Shown piece after piece: positions 1 to 7,573 of a stretch of 17,215 nucleotides of DNA (its first letter is position 1; each line of letters starts with the position of its first letter). The notes under the pieces were generated by a model that was not told where the DNA came from, ran no database searches, and worked only from the letters and a program-made list of their open reading frames with translations. The stretch comes from JAOAPY01 sp041492185 (GTDB lineage: Bacteria; Acidobacteriota; Blastocatellia; Pyrinomonadales; Pyrinomonadaceae): NCBI GenBank assembly GCA_041492185.1, contig JBGPWL010000095.1, forward strand, positions 1 to 17,215. Direction: 5' to 3'. A program made the position numbers and the translations under genes.

Positions 1-2449
1 AATGCACCGCGACGCGCGGCATCTCGCGGCCGTCGCCGCCTTCGGCTGGCGTTAACACGCGCTGGGGTTCGGGCCAATCGACGGAGGGAATCGAAGTCGG
101 GCCGAAGCGGGCGTCGCGGCCGCGGGATTTTTCACGCAAGGCTTTCAAAACTTTCTCCGGCGTGATTGGCACTTCGTCGATGCGCACGCCGACGGCGTCG
201 TAGACGGCATTCGCGACTGCGGGTGGAACGGGAAGCAGCGGGCCTTGTCCGACTTCCTTCGCGCCAAACGGACCGTTGGGATCGGGGTCTTCGATCAGAT
301 ACGTTTTGACGTCGCACATCTCCATCGTCGTCGGGCTCTTGTATTCGAGCATCGAAGGAAACTTGTGCACGACGTTGCGATTGCCGCGATAGGCCATCTC
401 TTCCATCAGGATTTCGCCGAGGCCCATGTAGACGCTGCCCTCGACCTGACCCATTACCAGCACCGGATTGATCGACTTGCCGATGTCGTGCGCGATCCAG
501 ATGCGCTCTACAACCACGATGCCCGTGTTCGGATCGACATCGACTTCGGCAACTGCCGCTGAGTAGCTGTACGCCGGAGACGGGCCAACGCCCGCGCCTT
601 TATATTTTCCCGGAGATGCCGGCGGCGTGTAGGAGCCGACGGTTCCGATCGTGCCAAACTTGGATTCAGCCAGCACGACAGCTTCGGCAAATGAGACGCC
701 AACCTCGGGATTCTCGACGTCGAACGCGCGACGCTCGGCCAGCGAGATATTTTCAATCGGAACCTTTAGTTTTTCTGCCACGGCCATTACCAATAATTCT
801 CGCGCGCGTTCTGCGGCCTGGATCGCAGCGTTGCCGGTCATCAACGTTACGCGGCTGGAATAGCTCCCGAGATCAACGGGCGTCAGATCCGTGTCGGCAG
901 TAATAACGCGGATGTCGAAAGGATCGATTCCAAGAATTTCCGCGACGATGTAAGCGAGAATCGAATCCGAACCCTGGCCGATGTCAACCGAGCCGCACAT
1001 GACGCAGACGCCGCCCTGGCGATCGAGGCGAAGCTGCACACCCGATTGCGGCATGTTGTTCCAGTAAATCGGTAGACCTGCGCCGCAGATGTATGAACTG
1101 CAAGCGATACCAATGCCCTTGCCTGCGGGAAGTCTGCGACTGTTACCATTCCACCCCGAAAACTTGTTCTTCCAGTCCGCACCTGCCACAACCTTGTCGA
1201 TGCACTGACCCAAACCCATGCTGCCGACGCGCAGATAGTTCGCAGTTACCGAATTCGGTTTGACGAGATGGCGCTTGCGCATTTCCGCCGGATCGAGATT
1301 GAGTTGTTCGGCGATCTTGTCGAGATGAACTTCGAGTGCGTAACGCGGCTGTGGCGTTCCGTGTCCACGTTTCGGTCCGCACGGTGGTTTATTCGTAAAG
1401 GCGCGCAGGCCCTGGAACTTGTAACGCGGCACCTCATACGTGACCGTTTGCAACGCGCCGGTGTAGAAAGTGCTCGCGACTCCGTAACTGCCATAAGCGC
1501 CGCCGTCGAGAAACGACTGAAAATGCATCGCGGTGATCGCGCCGTCTTTCTTCACGCCGGTCTTGACGTGCATCAGCACCGGATGGCGTCCGCGATGACA
1601 ATAGAAAACTTCTTCGCGCGTGAGCGTGCACTTAACCGGCCGGCCGGTCATCATCGCGAGTTTGCAGACGATGACTTCGTGATTGAACGGATCGCTCTTG
1701 CCGCCAAAGCCGCCGCCGTTTGGCGTCGCGATGACGCGAATGTGACTTGCGCGCAGCCCCAGAACTTTTGCCAATGCGCGATGGACGTAATGCGGCGTCT
1801 GCGTCGCGCTCCACAACGTGAGCTTGTTATCCGGATCGAAATAACCAACCGCGGCGTGTTGCTCCATCGGCAGGTGCGTGCTTCCTTCGTAGAAGAAAGT
1901 GTCTTCGCGAATGAGATCCGCTTCGGCGAAACCTGCTTCGACATCGCCGAATTCGAGCGAAACTTTCTTGTGAATATTCCCGCCATCGCCGTATTCGTGA
2001 ATGCGCGGCTCATCGATCATTACAGCTTCTTCGATCGACGAGATCGTGTTCAGCCGTTCATACTCAACTTCGATCAAGTTCATCGCATCGAACGCGACGT
2101 CTTCGTCAATGGCGGCAACGGCGGCAACCGGATCGCCGATGAAGCGCACCTTGTCGATCGAGAGCGCGTGCTCGTCCTGGCTGACGGGAAGAATGCCGTA
2201 GGGAATGGGCAGGTCACGGCCGGTAATCACCGCAAAAACGCCGGGTAACGCGCGCGCTTTGGAAACATCAATGCTTTTGATAATCGCGTGAGGCTCGTGA
2301 CTGCGCAGGATTTTGCAGTAGAGCATGCGCGGCAGCACGATGTCGTCGGCAAACTTCGTTTGGCCGGTGCACTTCGCGCGCGCATCGACCTTGCGGAAGG
2401 GTTTGCCGACAACATTGAGTGGTCTACCGTTATTGCTGTTCTTCGCCAT
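1..2449 (-). CDS. Molybdenum hydroxylase large (molybdopterin-binding) subunit, xanthine dehydrogenase/HcrA-like, partial
   Basis: The reading frame is open from ATG 2449 to the left edge (816 codons, no stop), so the C-terminal end is cut by the window. Members of this family (XdhB, CoxL, HcrA) bind molybdopterin cytosine dinucleotide and hydroxylate or dehydroxylate aromatic or heterocyclic substrates or aldehydes, passing electrons to the [2Fe-2S] subunit. Visible motifs are a GGGFGGK molybdopterin loop (residues 245-251), an RGHG motif at 361-364 where xanthine dehydrogenases usually have RGFG, and FGAKEVGQG at 728-736. Catalytic glutamate would be expected at the place of Q735. The N-terminal stretch KPFRKVDARAKCTGQTKFADD is the usual family opening. 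The gene follows the [2Fe-2S] subunit gene, but the 80-nt gap is filled by a palindrome and no Shine-Dalgarno sequence is visible. Substrate cannot be assigned. The family call is very secure; HcrA versus Xdh type is not. Confidence 0.9.
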   Translation of the reverse strand, partial: MAKNSNNGRPLNVVGKPFRKVDARAKCTGQTKFADDIVLPRMLYCKILRSHEPHAIIKSIDVSKARALPGVFAVITGRDLPIPYGILPVSQDEHALSIDKVRFIGDPVAAVAAIDEDVAFDAMNLIEVEYERLNTISSIEEAVMIDEPRIHEYGDGGNIHKKVSLEFGDVEAGFAEADLIREDTFFYEGSTHLPMEQHAAVGYFDPDNKLTLWSATQTPHYVHRALAKVLGLRASHIRVIATPNGGGFGGKSDPFNHEVIVCKLAMMTGRPVKCTLTREEVFYCHRGRHPVLMHVKTGVKKDGAITAMHFQSFLDGGAYGSYGVASTFYTGALQTVTYEVPRYKFQGLRAFTNKPPCGPKRGHGTPQPRYALEVHLDKIAEQLNLDPAEMRKRHLVKPNSVTANYLRVGSMGLGQCIDKVVAGADWKNKFSGWNGNSRRLPAGKGIGIACSSYICGAGLPIYWNNMPQSGVQLRLDRQGGVCVMCGSVDIGQGSDSILAYIVAEILGIDPFDIRVITADTDLTPVDLGSYSSRVTLMTGNAAIQAAERARELLVMAVAEKLKVPIENISLAERRAFDVENPEVGVSFAEAVVLAESKFGTIGTVGSYTPPASPGKYKGAGVGPSPAYSYSAAVAEVDVDPNTGIVVVERIWIAHDIGKSINPVLVMGQVEGSVYMGLGEILMEEMAYRGNRNVVHKFPSMLEYKSPTTMEMCDVKTYLIEDPDPNGPFGAKEVGQGPLLPVPPAVANAVYDAVGVRIDEVPITPEKVLKALREKSRGRDARFGPTSIPSVDWPEPQRVLTPAEGGDGREMPRVAVH

Positions 2450-2452
2450 GAT

Positions 2453-2528
2453 TGTAGGGGCGGGGCTTGTCCCCGCCCGATTGTCTTGGATTTCGGGCGT
2501 GCGGGCAGGGACGAGCCCCGCCCCTACA
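2453..2528. repeat. Intergenic palindromic repeat (26-bp arms)
   Basis: Arms 2453-2478 and 2503-2528 are inverted copies matching at 24 of 26 positions, beginning TGTAGGGGCGGGGC, with a 24-nt centre. The element starts 2 nt after the stop of the [2Fe-2S] subunit gene and ends 3 nt before the ATG of the molybdopterin subunit gene, so it occupies nearly all of the gap. RNA from either strand would fold into a long GC-rich hairpin. It resembles dispersed REP/MITE-like intergenic repeats; I cannot check the copy number. There is no T-run typical of a Rho-independent terminator. Confidence 0.85.
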
Positions 2529-2529
2529 G

Positions 2530-3048
2530 TCATTCGCAGCCATAGAAGCTTTCGCGTGGTAACTCATACACCTCACCGCGCATTTGCGCCGCGGCGAGTT
2601 CAACCGCTTCGTAGATCTTTATGTAGCCAGTGCAGCGGCAGAGATTGCCGGACAGAGCTTCTTTGATCTCGTCGCGGGTTGGCTTTGCATTTTTCTGCAA
2701 CAGTTCCTCGGCGACCAGCAGGAAGCCCGGCGAGCAATAGCCGCACTGGGCCGCGCCGAGATCGGCAAATGTTTCCTGCAACGGATGAAGCGTCGCGCCG
2801 TCCGCCATGCCTTCGATCGTTTTGACTTCGCGACCTTTGGCATCGAGACCGAGAAAAAGGCATGACAGGATCGCGCGGCCATCGACCAACACCGTGCACG
2901 TGCCGCATTCACCGAGTTCGCAGCCGTGTTTTGTTCCCGTGAGATTAAGATCTTCGCGCAGGACCTCGAGCAGCGTCTTGTGCGGCGCAAAGGCGACCTC
3001 GGTTTCTTCTCCGTTGAGCGAGAATCTGATATGGGCCTTTTGTTTCAT
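2530..3048 (-). CDS. (2Fe-2S)-binding small subunit of molybdenum hydroxylase (CoxS/HcrC-like)
   Basis: This 172-residue protein is the electron-transfer subunit of a xanthine dehydrogenase/CO dehydrogenase-type enzyme. It passes electrons between the molybdenum centre and an FAD subunit or external acceptor. The plant-ferredoxin-type cluster site is complete (C43, C48, C51 in CELGECGTC, then C63). The C-terminal helical cluster site is also complete (C102 and C105 in QCGYC, C137 and C139 in CRC). Length is typical for the family. The ATG lies 13 nt after the panC stop, so it is probably translated from the same message as panC; an AGGGA sequence sits almost directly before the ATG, closer than usual. 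The large subunit gene follows. No FAD (CoxM-like) subunit gene is visible; it may lie beyond the left edge or be absent. Confidence 0.95.
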   Translation of the reverse strand: MKQKAHIRFSLNGEETEVAFAPHKTLLEVLREDLNLTGTKHGCELGECGTCTVLVDGRAILSCLFLGLDAKGREVKTIEGMADGATLHPLQETFADLGAAQCGYCSPGFLLVAEELLQKNAKPTRDEIKEALSGNLCRCTGYIKIYEAVELAAAQMRGEVYELPRESFYGCE

Positions 3049-3061
3049 TCCCTGATCAAGA

Positions 3062-3946
3062 CTACGCTTTCGCCGTCACCGCATCCCTCTTGGCGCCGCT
3101 GTTCAAAACGATGTTGTCGATCAGCCGCGTCTTGCCGAGGTAAACCCCGACGGAAATCAGAATGGCCCGCTCGTCCAGCTTGTCTAACTCATCGAGAGTC
3201 TCCGCGTCGTTTAGACGAACGTAATCGACGCGCGCGCGCGGCTCTGATTCAATCACCGAACGCACCAGCTCCGCGACTTTGGCGGCGTTGTGCTCGCCCG
3301 CTTTGTAAGCTTCTTTTCCTTTCTTCAGCGCGCGATAAATTACCGTGGCTGCCTGCCGCTCCTCGGAGTTGAGGTAAAGATTCCGCGACGACATTGCCAC
3401 ACCCGAGTCCTCACGCACGGTTGGCAGTACTACGATCTCTGTCTCAAACGCCAAATCGCGCACCATGCGCTTGATGATCACGGACTGCTGCGCGTCTTTC
3501 TGTCCGAAGAAAGCAAAGTCAGGTCGAATAATGTTCAGCAGGATCGAGACGATGGTAGCCACACCACGAAAGTGGCCGGGCCGCGATTCTCCTTCAAGCT
3601 GCTTGGAAAGCCCTTTCACGTTTACGTAGGTGGCAAAGTCTGGCGGATAGATCTCTTCAACCGTTGGCGCGAAGATGTAGTCGACGTTGTAATCCGTGAG
3701 TACCGCGGTGTCTTTTGTCAGGTCGCGCGGGTAGTGAGCAAAATCTTCCTGCGGTCCAAACTGTGCCGGATTGACGAAGACAGAAACAACAACAATGTCG
3801 CACATCTGACGCGCCTCTCGCACCAGACTGAGATGTCCTTCGTGCAGCGCTCCCATCGTTGGCACCAGCCCGATGGTTTTGTTTTGTTCGCGCCGGATCT
3901 TGCGCGCGACGGAAACCATACGTTGGCGGCGATTAATAATTTCCAT
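3062..3946 (-). CDS. panC: Pantothenate synthetase (pantoate--beta-alanine ligase)
   Basis: PanC joins pantoate and beta-alanine in an ATP-dependent reaction (via pantoyl-adenylate) to give pantothenate, the coenzyme A precursor, in the cytoplasm. The 294-residue length fits the family. Motifs in order are VPTMGALHEGH (residues 28-38, the HIGH-like nucleotide-binding motif with H35 and H38), FVNPAQFGPQEDFAHYPRD (57-75), EGESRPGHFRGV (118-129), FFGQKDAQQ (146-154) and MSSRN (185-189, the KMSKS-like loop). The start at 3946 is the only start consistent with the family N-terminus, although the upstream strand reads CCTCCT rather than a Shine-Dalgarno sequence. It lies 83 nt downstream of panB and 13 nt upstream of a molybdenum hydroxylase small subunit. 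Identity is very secure. Confidence 0.97.
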   Translation of the reverse strand: MEIINRRQRMVSVARKIRREQNKTIGLVPTMGALHEGHLSLVREARQMCDIVVVSVFVNPAQFGPQEDFAHYPRDLTKDTAVLTDYNVDYIFAPTVEEIYPPDFATYVNVKGLSKQLEGESRPGHFRGVATIVSILLNIIRPDFAFFGQKDAQQSVIIKRMVRDLAFETEIVVLPTVREDSGVAMSSRNLYLNSEERQAATVIYRALKKGKEAYKAGEHNAAKVAELVRSVIESEPRARVDYVRLNDAETLDELDKLDERAILISVGVYLGKTRLIDNIVLNSGAKRDAVTAKA

Positions 3947-3964
3947 AAAAACAGGAGGCAGAAT

Positions 3965-4023
3965 TCAGGAGCCAGAAGTCAGTAGAACCAATGGAATTCC
4001 CAATCCCGACTGCTGGCTCCTGG
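3965..4023. repeat. Inverted repeat between panB and panC
   Basis: Segment 3965-3982 (core CAGGAGCCAG) is complementary to 4006-4023 (core CTGGCTCCTG), matching at 15 of 18 positions with a 23-nt loop. It occupies most of the 83-nt panB-panC gap. RNA of the panB-panC transcript could form this hairpin just before panC. No U-tract follows on the minus strand, so a terminator is unlikely; it may be a dispersed repeat or an RNA processing/stability element. Confidence 0.6.
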
Positions 4024-4029
4024 CGTTGG

Positions 4030-4920
4030 TCAGTTTCTTACTTTCTTTTCTTCCCCCGTTACATTGATTCTCAATTTGTCTGCCGCCTCCGCTGGCAGTG
4101 CGTAGGACTCTGCTTCGGAAGGATAGGTTCCATTGCGCACGTCGTCGGCAAAGCGGCTGACGGCGTCTGTGATTGTCTCACGCAAGTTTGCATAAGGCCG
4201 CACGAAGCGCGCCTGCTTGCCAAACGAAAGGCCGAGCATGTCGTGCAAGACCAGCACTTGAATATCGCAATGCGCGCCTGCCCCGATCCCAATCGTGGGA
4301 ATGCTGAGGCTTTCCGTAATTCTCTGCGCAATCTCGCGCGGTACGACTTCCAATACCACCGCGAAGGCACCGGCGTCTTCCAACGCGCGCGCGTCATCGA
4401 TCAACTGGCGCGCCGCCTCGGCTGTCTTTCCCTGCACGCGATAAGCGCCGAGCTTATTGATCGATTGCGGCGTCAAGCCGATATGGCCCATCACCGCGAT
4501 CTCTTCATCAACCATACGCTTCACCAGCGGCACGCGCTTATGGCCGCCCTCAAGCTTGATTGCTTCGGCGCCGCCTTCCTTGATCAAGCGCAACGCATTC
4601 TTCACCGCTTCATCGGCGCCAACGTGAAACGAACCGTAGGGCATGTCGGCAACCAGCAGCGCGCGCTGGACCGCACGGCGCACGGCCTTGACGTGAATCA
4701 AGACCTCGTCGAGCGTGACCGGCACCGTATTGCCATAACCGAGCACGACGTTGCCAAGACTGTCGCCGACCAGGATGATGTCGATGCCGGCCTCATCGAT
4801 GATGCGCGCCGTCGGATAATCGTAAGCCGTCAGGCAAACGAGACGCTCGCCACGTTCCTTGCTGGCGCGCAAAGACGGCGCGGAAACTTTTTCTGGGCGT
4901 TCAGGTTTTAGATATGGCAT
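4030..4920 (-). CDS. panB: 3-methyl-2-oxobutanoate hydroxymethyltransferase (ketopantoate hydroxymethyltransferase)
   Basis: PanB transfers a one-carbon unit from 5,10-methylene-tetrahydrofolate to alpha-ketoisovalerate, making ketopantoate, the first committed step to pantothenate. The 296-residue protein shows CLTAYDYPTAR (29-39), VGDSLGNVVLGY (51-62, metal ligand D53), ADMPYGS (91-97, D92), IKLEGG (121-126), GHIGLTPQS (145-153) and GIGAGAHCDIQVLVLHDMLG (211-230). I chose ATG 4920 over the upstream in-frame GTG at 4998. AGAGAGG lies about 7 nt before 4920, the family N-terminus begins near there, and the GTG sits inside a candidate -10 box. The tail after about residue 265 is slightly longer than in many homologues. 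It is followed by panC on the same strand; folK precedes it. Identity is very secure. Confidence 0.97.
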   Translation of the reverse strand: MPYLKPERPEKVSAPSLRASKERGERLVCLTAYDYPTARIIDEAGIDIILVGDSLGNVVLGYGNTVPVTLDEVLIHVKAVRRAVQRALLVADMPYGSFHVGADEAVKNALRLIKEGGAEAIKLEGGHKRVPLVKRMVDEEIAVMGHIGLTPQSINKLGAYRVQGKTAEAARQLIDDARALEDAGAFAVVLEVVPREIAQRITESLSIPTIGIGAGAHCDIQVLVLHDMLGLSFGKQARFVRPYANLRETITDAVSRFADDVRNGTYPSEAESYALPAEAADKLRINVTGEEKKVRN

Positions 4921-4998
4921 GATCCAGCCTCTCTGTCCGTTGCCTGGTCTGTCGGTTCGCCAACTATGTGCTCGTACCGTGTGTTCACAGGCGACCAC

Positions 4999-5027
4999 AT
5001 TATAAGGAAAATAGGCTCAAAGGGGAA
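4999..5027 (-). promoter_or_regulatory. Candidate sigma70-type promoter for panB-panC
   Basis: On the minus strand a perfect TATAAT (4999-5004) lies about 80 nt upstream of the panB ATG. The hexamer 17 nt further upstream is TTCCCC (5022-5027), a weak -35. The surrounding A+T-rich stretch stands out against the GC-rich neighbourhood. Assignment rests on the -10 alone, so it is tentative. Confidence 0.4.
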
Positions 5028-5053
5028 AATAAGACCAGAAGAACCGGATAGGT

Positions 5054-5566
5054 TCACGATCGCCAGCGGCGCACTTCCGACTGATCAGCTACATTTGCCA
5101 GCAACTCGTTGATTGATTGTTGCAGCGTTGGATGTATCAACCTGGCGGCCAACTCGGCCAGCGGCACGAGCACGAACCGGCGCTGGTGCAGCCGCGGGTG
5201 CGGGAGAGTCAGGAACTGCGTCGAACGCAATTCGTCTTTGTAAAGCAGCAGATCGAGATCGATTGTGCGCGGACCCATGGAAACTTCGCGCGTGCGGCCG
5301 AGCGCATATTCGATGCGCAGCAGCCGGGCCATCACCTGCTCGGGCGCAGGCAGCGTCGAGCCGCGCAGTTCGGCCACCATATTCAGAAAAGCCGGCTGCG
5401 CGAATGTCTCGACGGCGGTTGTTTCGTAGATGGCCGACAGGCGAACGACCTCGAGGTTTGCTTCAATCATTCCGCGCAAGGCCAGCAGAAGATTTCCCGC
5501 GCGGTCACCGAGGTTTGACCCGAGACTGACGTAAGCGTTGGTAATGTGGGGGTGATGAGAGAACAT
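5054..5566 (-). CDS. folK: 2-amino-4-hydroxy-6-hydroxymethyldihydropteridine diphosphokinase (HPPK)
   Basis: HPPK transfers pyrophosphate from ATP to 6-hydroxymethyl-7,8-dihydropterin in folate synthesis. The 170-residue protein has the N-terminal YVSLGSNLGDR motif (12-22), LSAIYETTAV (43-52), QPAFLNMVAEL (57-67) and the signature GPRTIDLDLLLY (98-109). In that signature D103 and D105 match the magnesium-binding aspartates, and LPHPRLHQRRFVLVPLAE (121-138) follows. The frame stays open upstream to an ATG at 5650, but those extra 28 residues fall in repeat-like DNA and lack family resemblance, so I chose ATG 5566. That start has no clear Shine-Dalgarno sequence. Folate made here supplies the cofactor used by PanB, and folK-panB-panC is a recurrent bacterial gene order. 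A candidate promoter between folK and panB means they may not be fully co-transcribed. Confidence 0.95.
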   Translation of the reverse strand: MFSHHPHITNAYVSLGSNLGDRAGNLLLALRGMIEANLEVVRLSAIYETTAVETFAQPAFLNMVAELRGSTLPAPEQVMARLLRIEYALGRTREVSMGPRTIDLDLLLYKDELRSTQFLTLPHPRLHQRRFVLVPLAELAARLIHPTLQQSINELLANVADQSEVRRWRS

Positions 5567-5787
5567 TAGGGTCAATTGCAGGCCTTTGATCTTTGGCCTT
5601 TGAACTTCGTCCTTAGCGTCCCTTGATTTCGCTTGGCGATCCAGCGACAAAATGGCGTAAAGTTAAGCAGCCAGCGAGTTGAACAGAGTATAGAATGAAG
5701 CCACGAAGGGCAATAGCCAAAGGACGAAACAGCGTCAAGAACTTGTGGGTAAGATTCAACCCCTGAAACCGAGTCCATTACTGACCA
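5567..5787. other. Divergent intergenic region with short direct repeat
   Basis: This 221-nt gap separates folK (minus) from the permease gene (plus), so promoters for both should lie here. GGCCTTTGA occurs twice (5581-5589 and 5595-5603), part of a low-complexity stretch that makes the folK frame look longer than it is. A TATACT-like -10 on the minus strand (5687-5692) has no convincing -35. Nothing stronger was seen. Confidence 0.4.
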
Positions 5788-7491
5788 ATGTCTCAACTCG
5801 TCACCCTAATCTGGCTGAAGTGGAGACTGTTTCGTAACACGATCAGCACGCGCAAGGCGGCGGTCAATCAGATCTTTTCGCTACTGGGCACGCTCGTCTC
5901 GCTTGCGTTTGCCTTGCTCATCGCGCTCGGTTTGGGGATCGCTGCTTATGTAATCACTTCAAAGTTTGGCATGGCGCACCTGGCGCAGGCGAGAGCAGCG
6001 TCAAGAAACGCGGCGGAAATTCCTCCGGCCGATTTCATATTCTTCTTAATCTTTTCCTTTCTCTTTATGATCTGGGCGACGCTCCCGCTGAGCATCGGTG
6101 GCGGCAGCCAGTTTGATCCGGGCCGCTTGCTGATGTATCCGGTTAGTCTGCGCAAACTCTTTGCTATAGATCTCGTCAGCGAGCTGACTAGTCTTTCATC
6201 TTTATTTGCTGTGCCCGCGATTCTCGCGATGGCCATCGGCGCCGGACTGGCAACGGGATCGATGCTGCGCGCGCTCGTGGCAGCGGTGCCGGCAATTATT
6301 TTCGGCATCGCGCTCGCGAAGTGGCTCGCGACCTCAATCGGCTCGCTGGTGCGGAGACGTCGCACGCGCGGCGAGACAATCCTTGCCCTGATTGGCGCGC
6401 TGGCCGGATTGAGCGGCGCATTTATGGGCCAACTCGCGCCGATTGTGATGCGTCATGCCGGTTCCTTTCGCGGATTGCGCTGGACGCCACCGGGCGCCGC
6501 CGCGCTTGCTTTCTCTGGAGGGCTCGGCGACAAGGGAGGGCCGACCTACATTCTCGCGTTGCTGATCTTGAGCGCGTACGCGTCCGCGTTGATCGTAGCC
6601 ACTTACTGGATGGCGCAACGTTCCGTGCTCGGAAAAGGAGAACGGAAGCGCCGCAAGCCTGCGATTACGAAAACAGTAGCGCGCGAGATTTACACAGGTT
6701 GGGGCATTCCGTTTTTGCCGGCGGATCTTTCAGCAGTGATTGAGAAAGAGTTGCGCTATGCGTTGCGCAATGCACAACTGCGGATGATGGCCCTGATGCC
6801 GATGATCCTGTTGGCCGTTCGATACATGAACACGAGACGGATCGGCCGATCGCGTGGCTTGTCGCCTGACGCAGCGTTGCAGGTAAGCGGATTCCTGCGC
6901 TACGGCGAAGCATTAATGGTGACCGGCGGCGTACTCTACGTCTTTCTGATTCTTGCCGGTGTTGCCTGCAATGAGTTTGCTTTTGAAGAAGGCGGAATGC
7001 GCACGCTGATTCTTTCGCCGATTGATCGGCGAAAGATCTTGATCGGGAAGAACATCGTGGTGACCTTGATCGCGCTCTTCTTTTCGACAGTTCTCCTGAT
7101 ACTCAACGAAATTCTGTTTCGCGATCTCAATCTGCGCACGATCCTTTTTGTCGCGCTCAGCTTTGTCGTGTTTGCCGCGATGATGACCTTGACCGGCAAT
7201 TGGTTCTCGATTCGGTTTCCCAAGCGCATGAAATTTGGCAAGCGCATGAACGTTTCAGGTGTAGCAGGCTTCCTTCTGATTCCGATTATGCTCGTGATGG
7301 CGCTCCCTCCATTGGCGGCGGTTGGCATCGGGTATTTCAACCGGAGCCTGCCTGTCGAGTATGTTACACTGGCGCTGTTCGCAGGGCTTTCATTGGCGCT
7401 CTATTTTCCGCTGATCAAGGTGCAGGGCCGTTCGCTTGAGCGACACGAACGCGAGGTCCTCGAAGCTGTCAGCAAAGAGGCCGAAAGCTGA
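5788..7491 (+). CDS. Polytopic membrane protein, putative ABC-2-type exporter permease
   Basis: The 567-residue protein has roughly ten to twelve hydrophobic segments, for example about residues 30-57, 82-104, 138-182, 197-220, 252-275, 332-346, 376-396, 423-443, 450-470, 492-516 and 524-543. Charged loops separate them (RRRRTRGE near 189-196 and GERKRRK at 284-290). Two elements recall large ABC exporter permeases: DPGRLLMYPVSLRKLF (110-125), and in the second half FEEGGMRTLILSPIDRRKIL (399-418) followed by IGKN. Such proteins work with a separate ATP-binding subunit to export an unknown substrate, but no ABC ATPase gene is adjacent in this window. Start ATG 5788 has only a weak upstream ribosome-binding signal. 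It is followed after 82 nt by an AlbA_2-type protein gene on the same strand. The membrane topology is clear; the exporter assignment is moderate and the substrate unknown. Confidence 0.7.
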   Translation: MSQLVTLIWLKWRLFRNTISTRKAAVNQIFSLLGTLVSLAFALLIALGLGIAAYVITSKFGMAHLAQARAASRNAAEIPPADFIFFLIFSFLFMIWATLPLSIGGGSQFDPGRLLMYPVSLRKLFAIDLVSELTSLSSLFAVPAILAMAIGAGLATGSMLRALVAAVPAIIFGIALAKWLATSIGSLVRRRRTRGETILALIGALAGLSGAFMGQLAPIVMRHAGSFRGLRWTPPGAAALAFSGGLGDKGGPTYILALLILSAYASALIVATYWMAQRSVLGKGERKRRKPAITKTVAREIYTGWGIPFLPADLSAVIEKELRYALRNAQLRMMALMPMILLAVRYMNTRRIGRSRGLSPDAALQVSGFLRYGEALMVTGGVLYVFLILAGVACNEFAFEEGGMRTLILSPIDRRKILIGKNIVVTLIALFFSTVLLILNEILFRDLNLRTILFVALSFVVFAAMMTLTGNWFSIRFPKRMKFGKRMNVSGVAGFLLIPIMLVMALPPLAAVGIGYFNRSLPVEYVTLALFAGLSLALYFPLIKVQGRSLERHEREVLEAVSKEAES

Positions 7492-7573
7492 TTTGAAATT
7501 ATTCCAGTGATGCCGCGCGGCGGCGCGTGACGTCCGGGCGGGCCGCTTCTGCCGAGCGACAGTCAATACACAA

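Noticed and set aside
1268..2248. 326-codon open frame on the plus strand
   Set aside because: It is the complement of the molybdenum hydroxylase large subunit gene, whose minus-strand frame has clear family motifs throughout. The plus-strand frame is Arg/His/Ala-rich with no recognisable motif.
3290..3985. 231-codon plus-strand open frame
   Set aside because: It overlaps panC on the other strand; panC motifs explain the sequence and the plus frame resembles no family.
3991..4911. 306-codon plus-strand open frame
   Set aside because: It is the antisense shadow of panB, produced by GC-rich codon bias; panB motifs are complete on the minus strand.
5567..5650. Extended folK start at 5650
   Set aside because: The extra 28 residues come from low-complexity repeat sequence (two copies of GGCCTTTGA) and do not match the HPPK N-terminus, which begins just before YVSLGSNLG.
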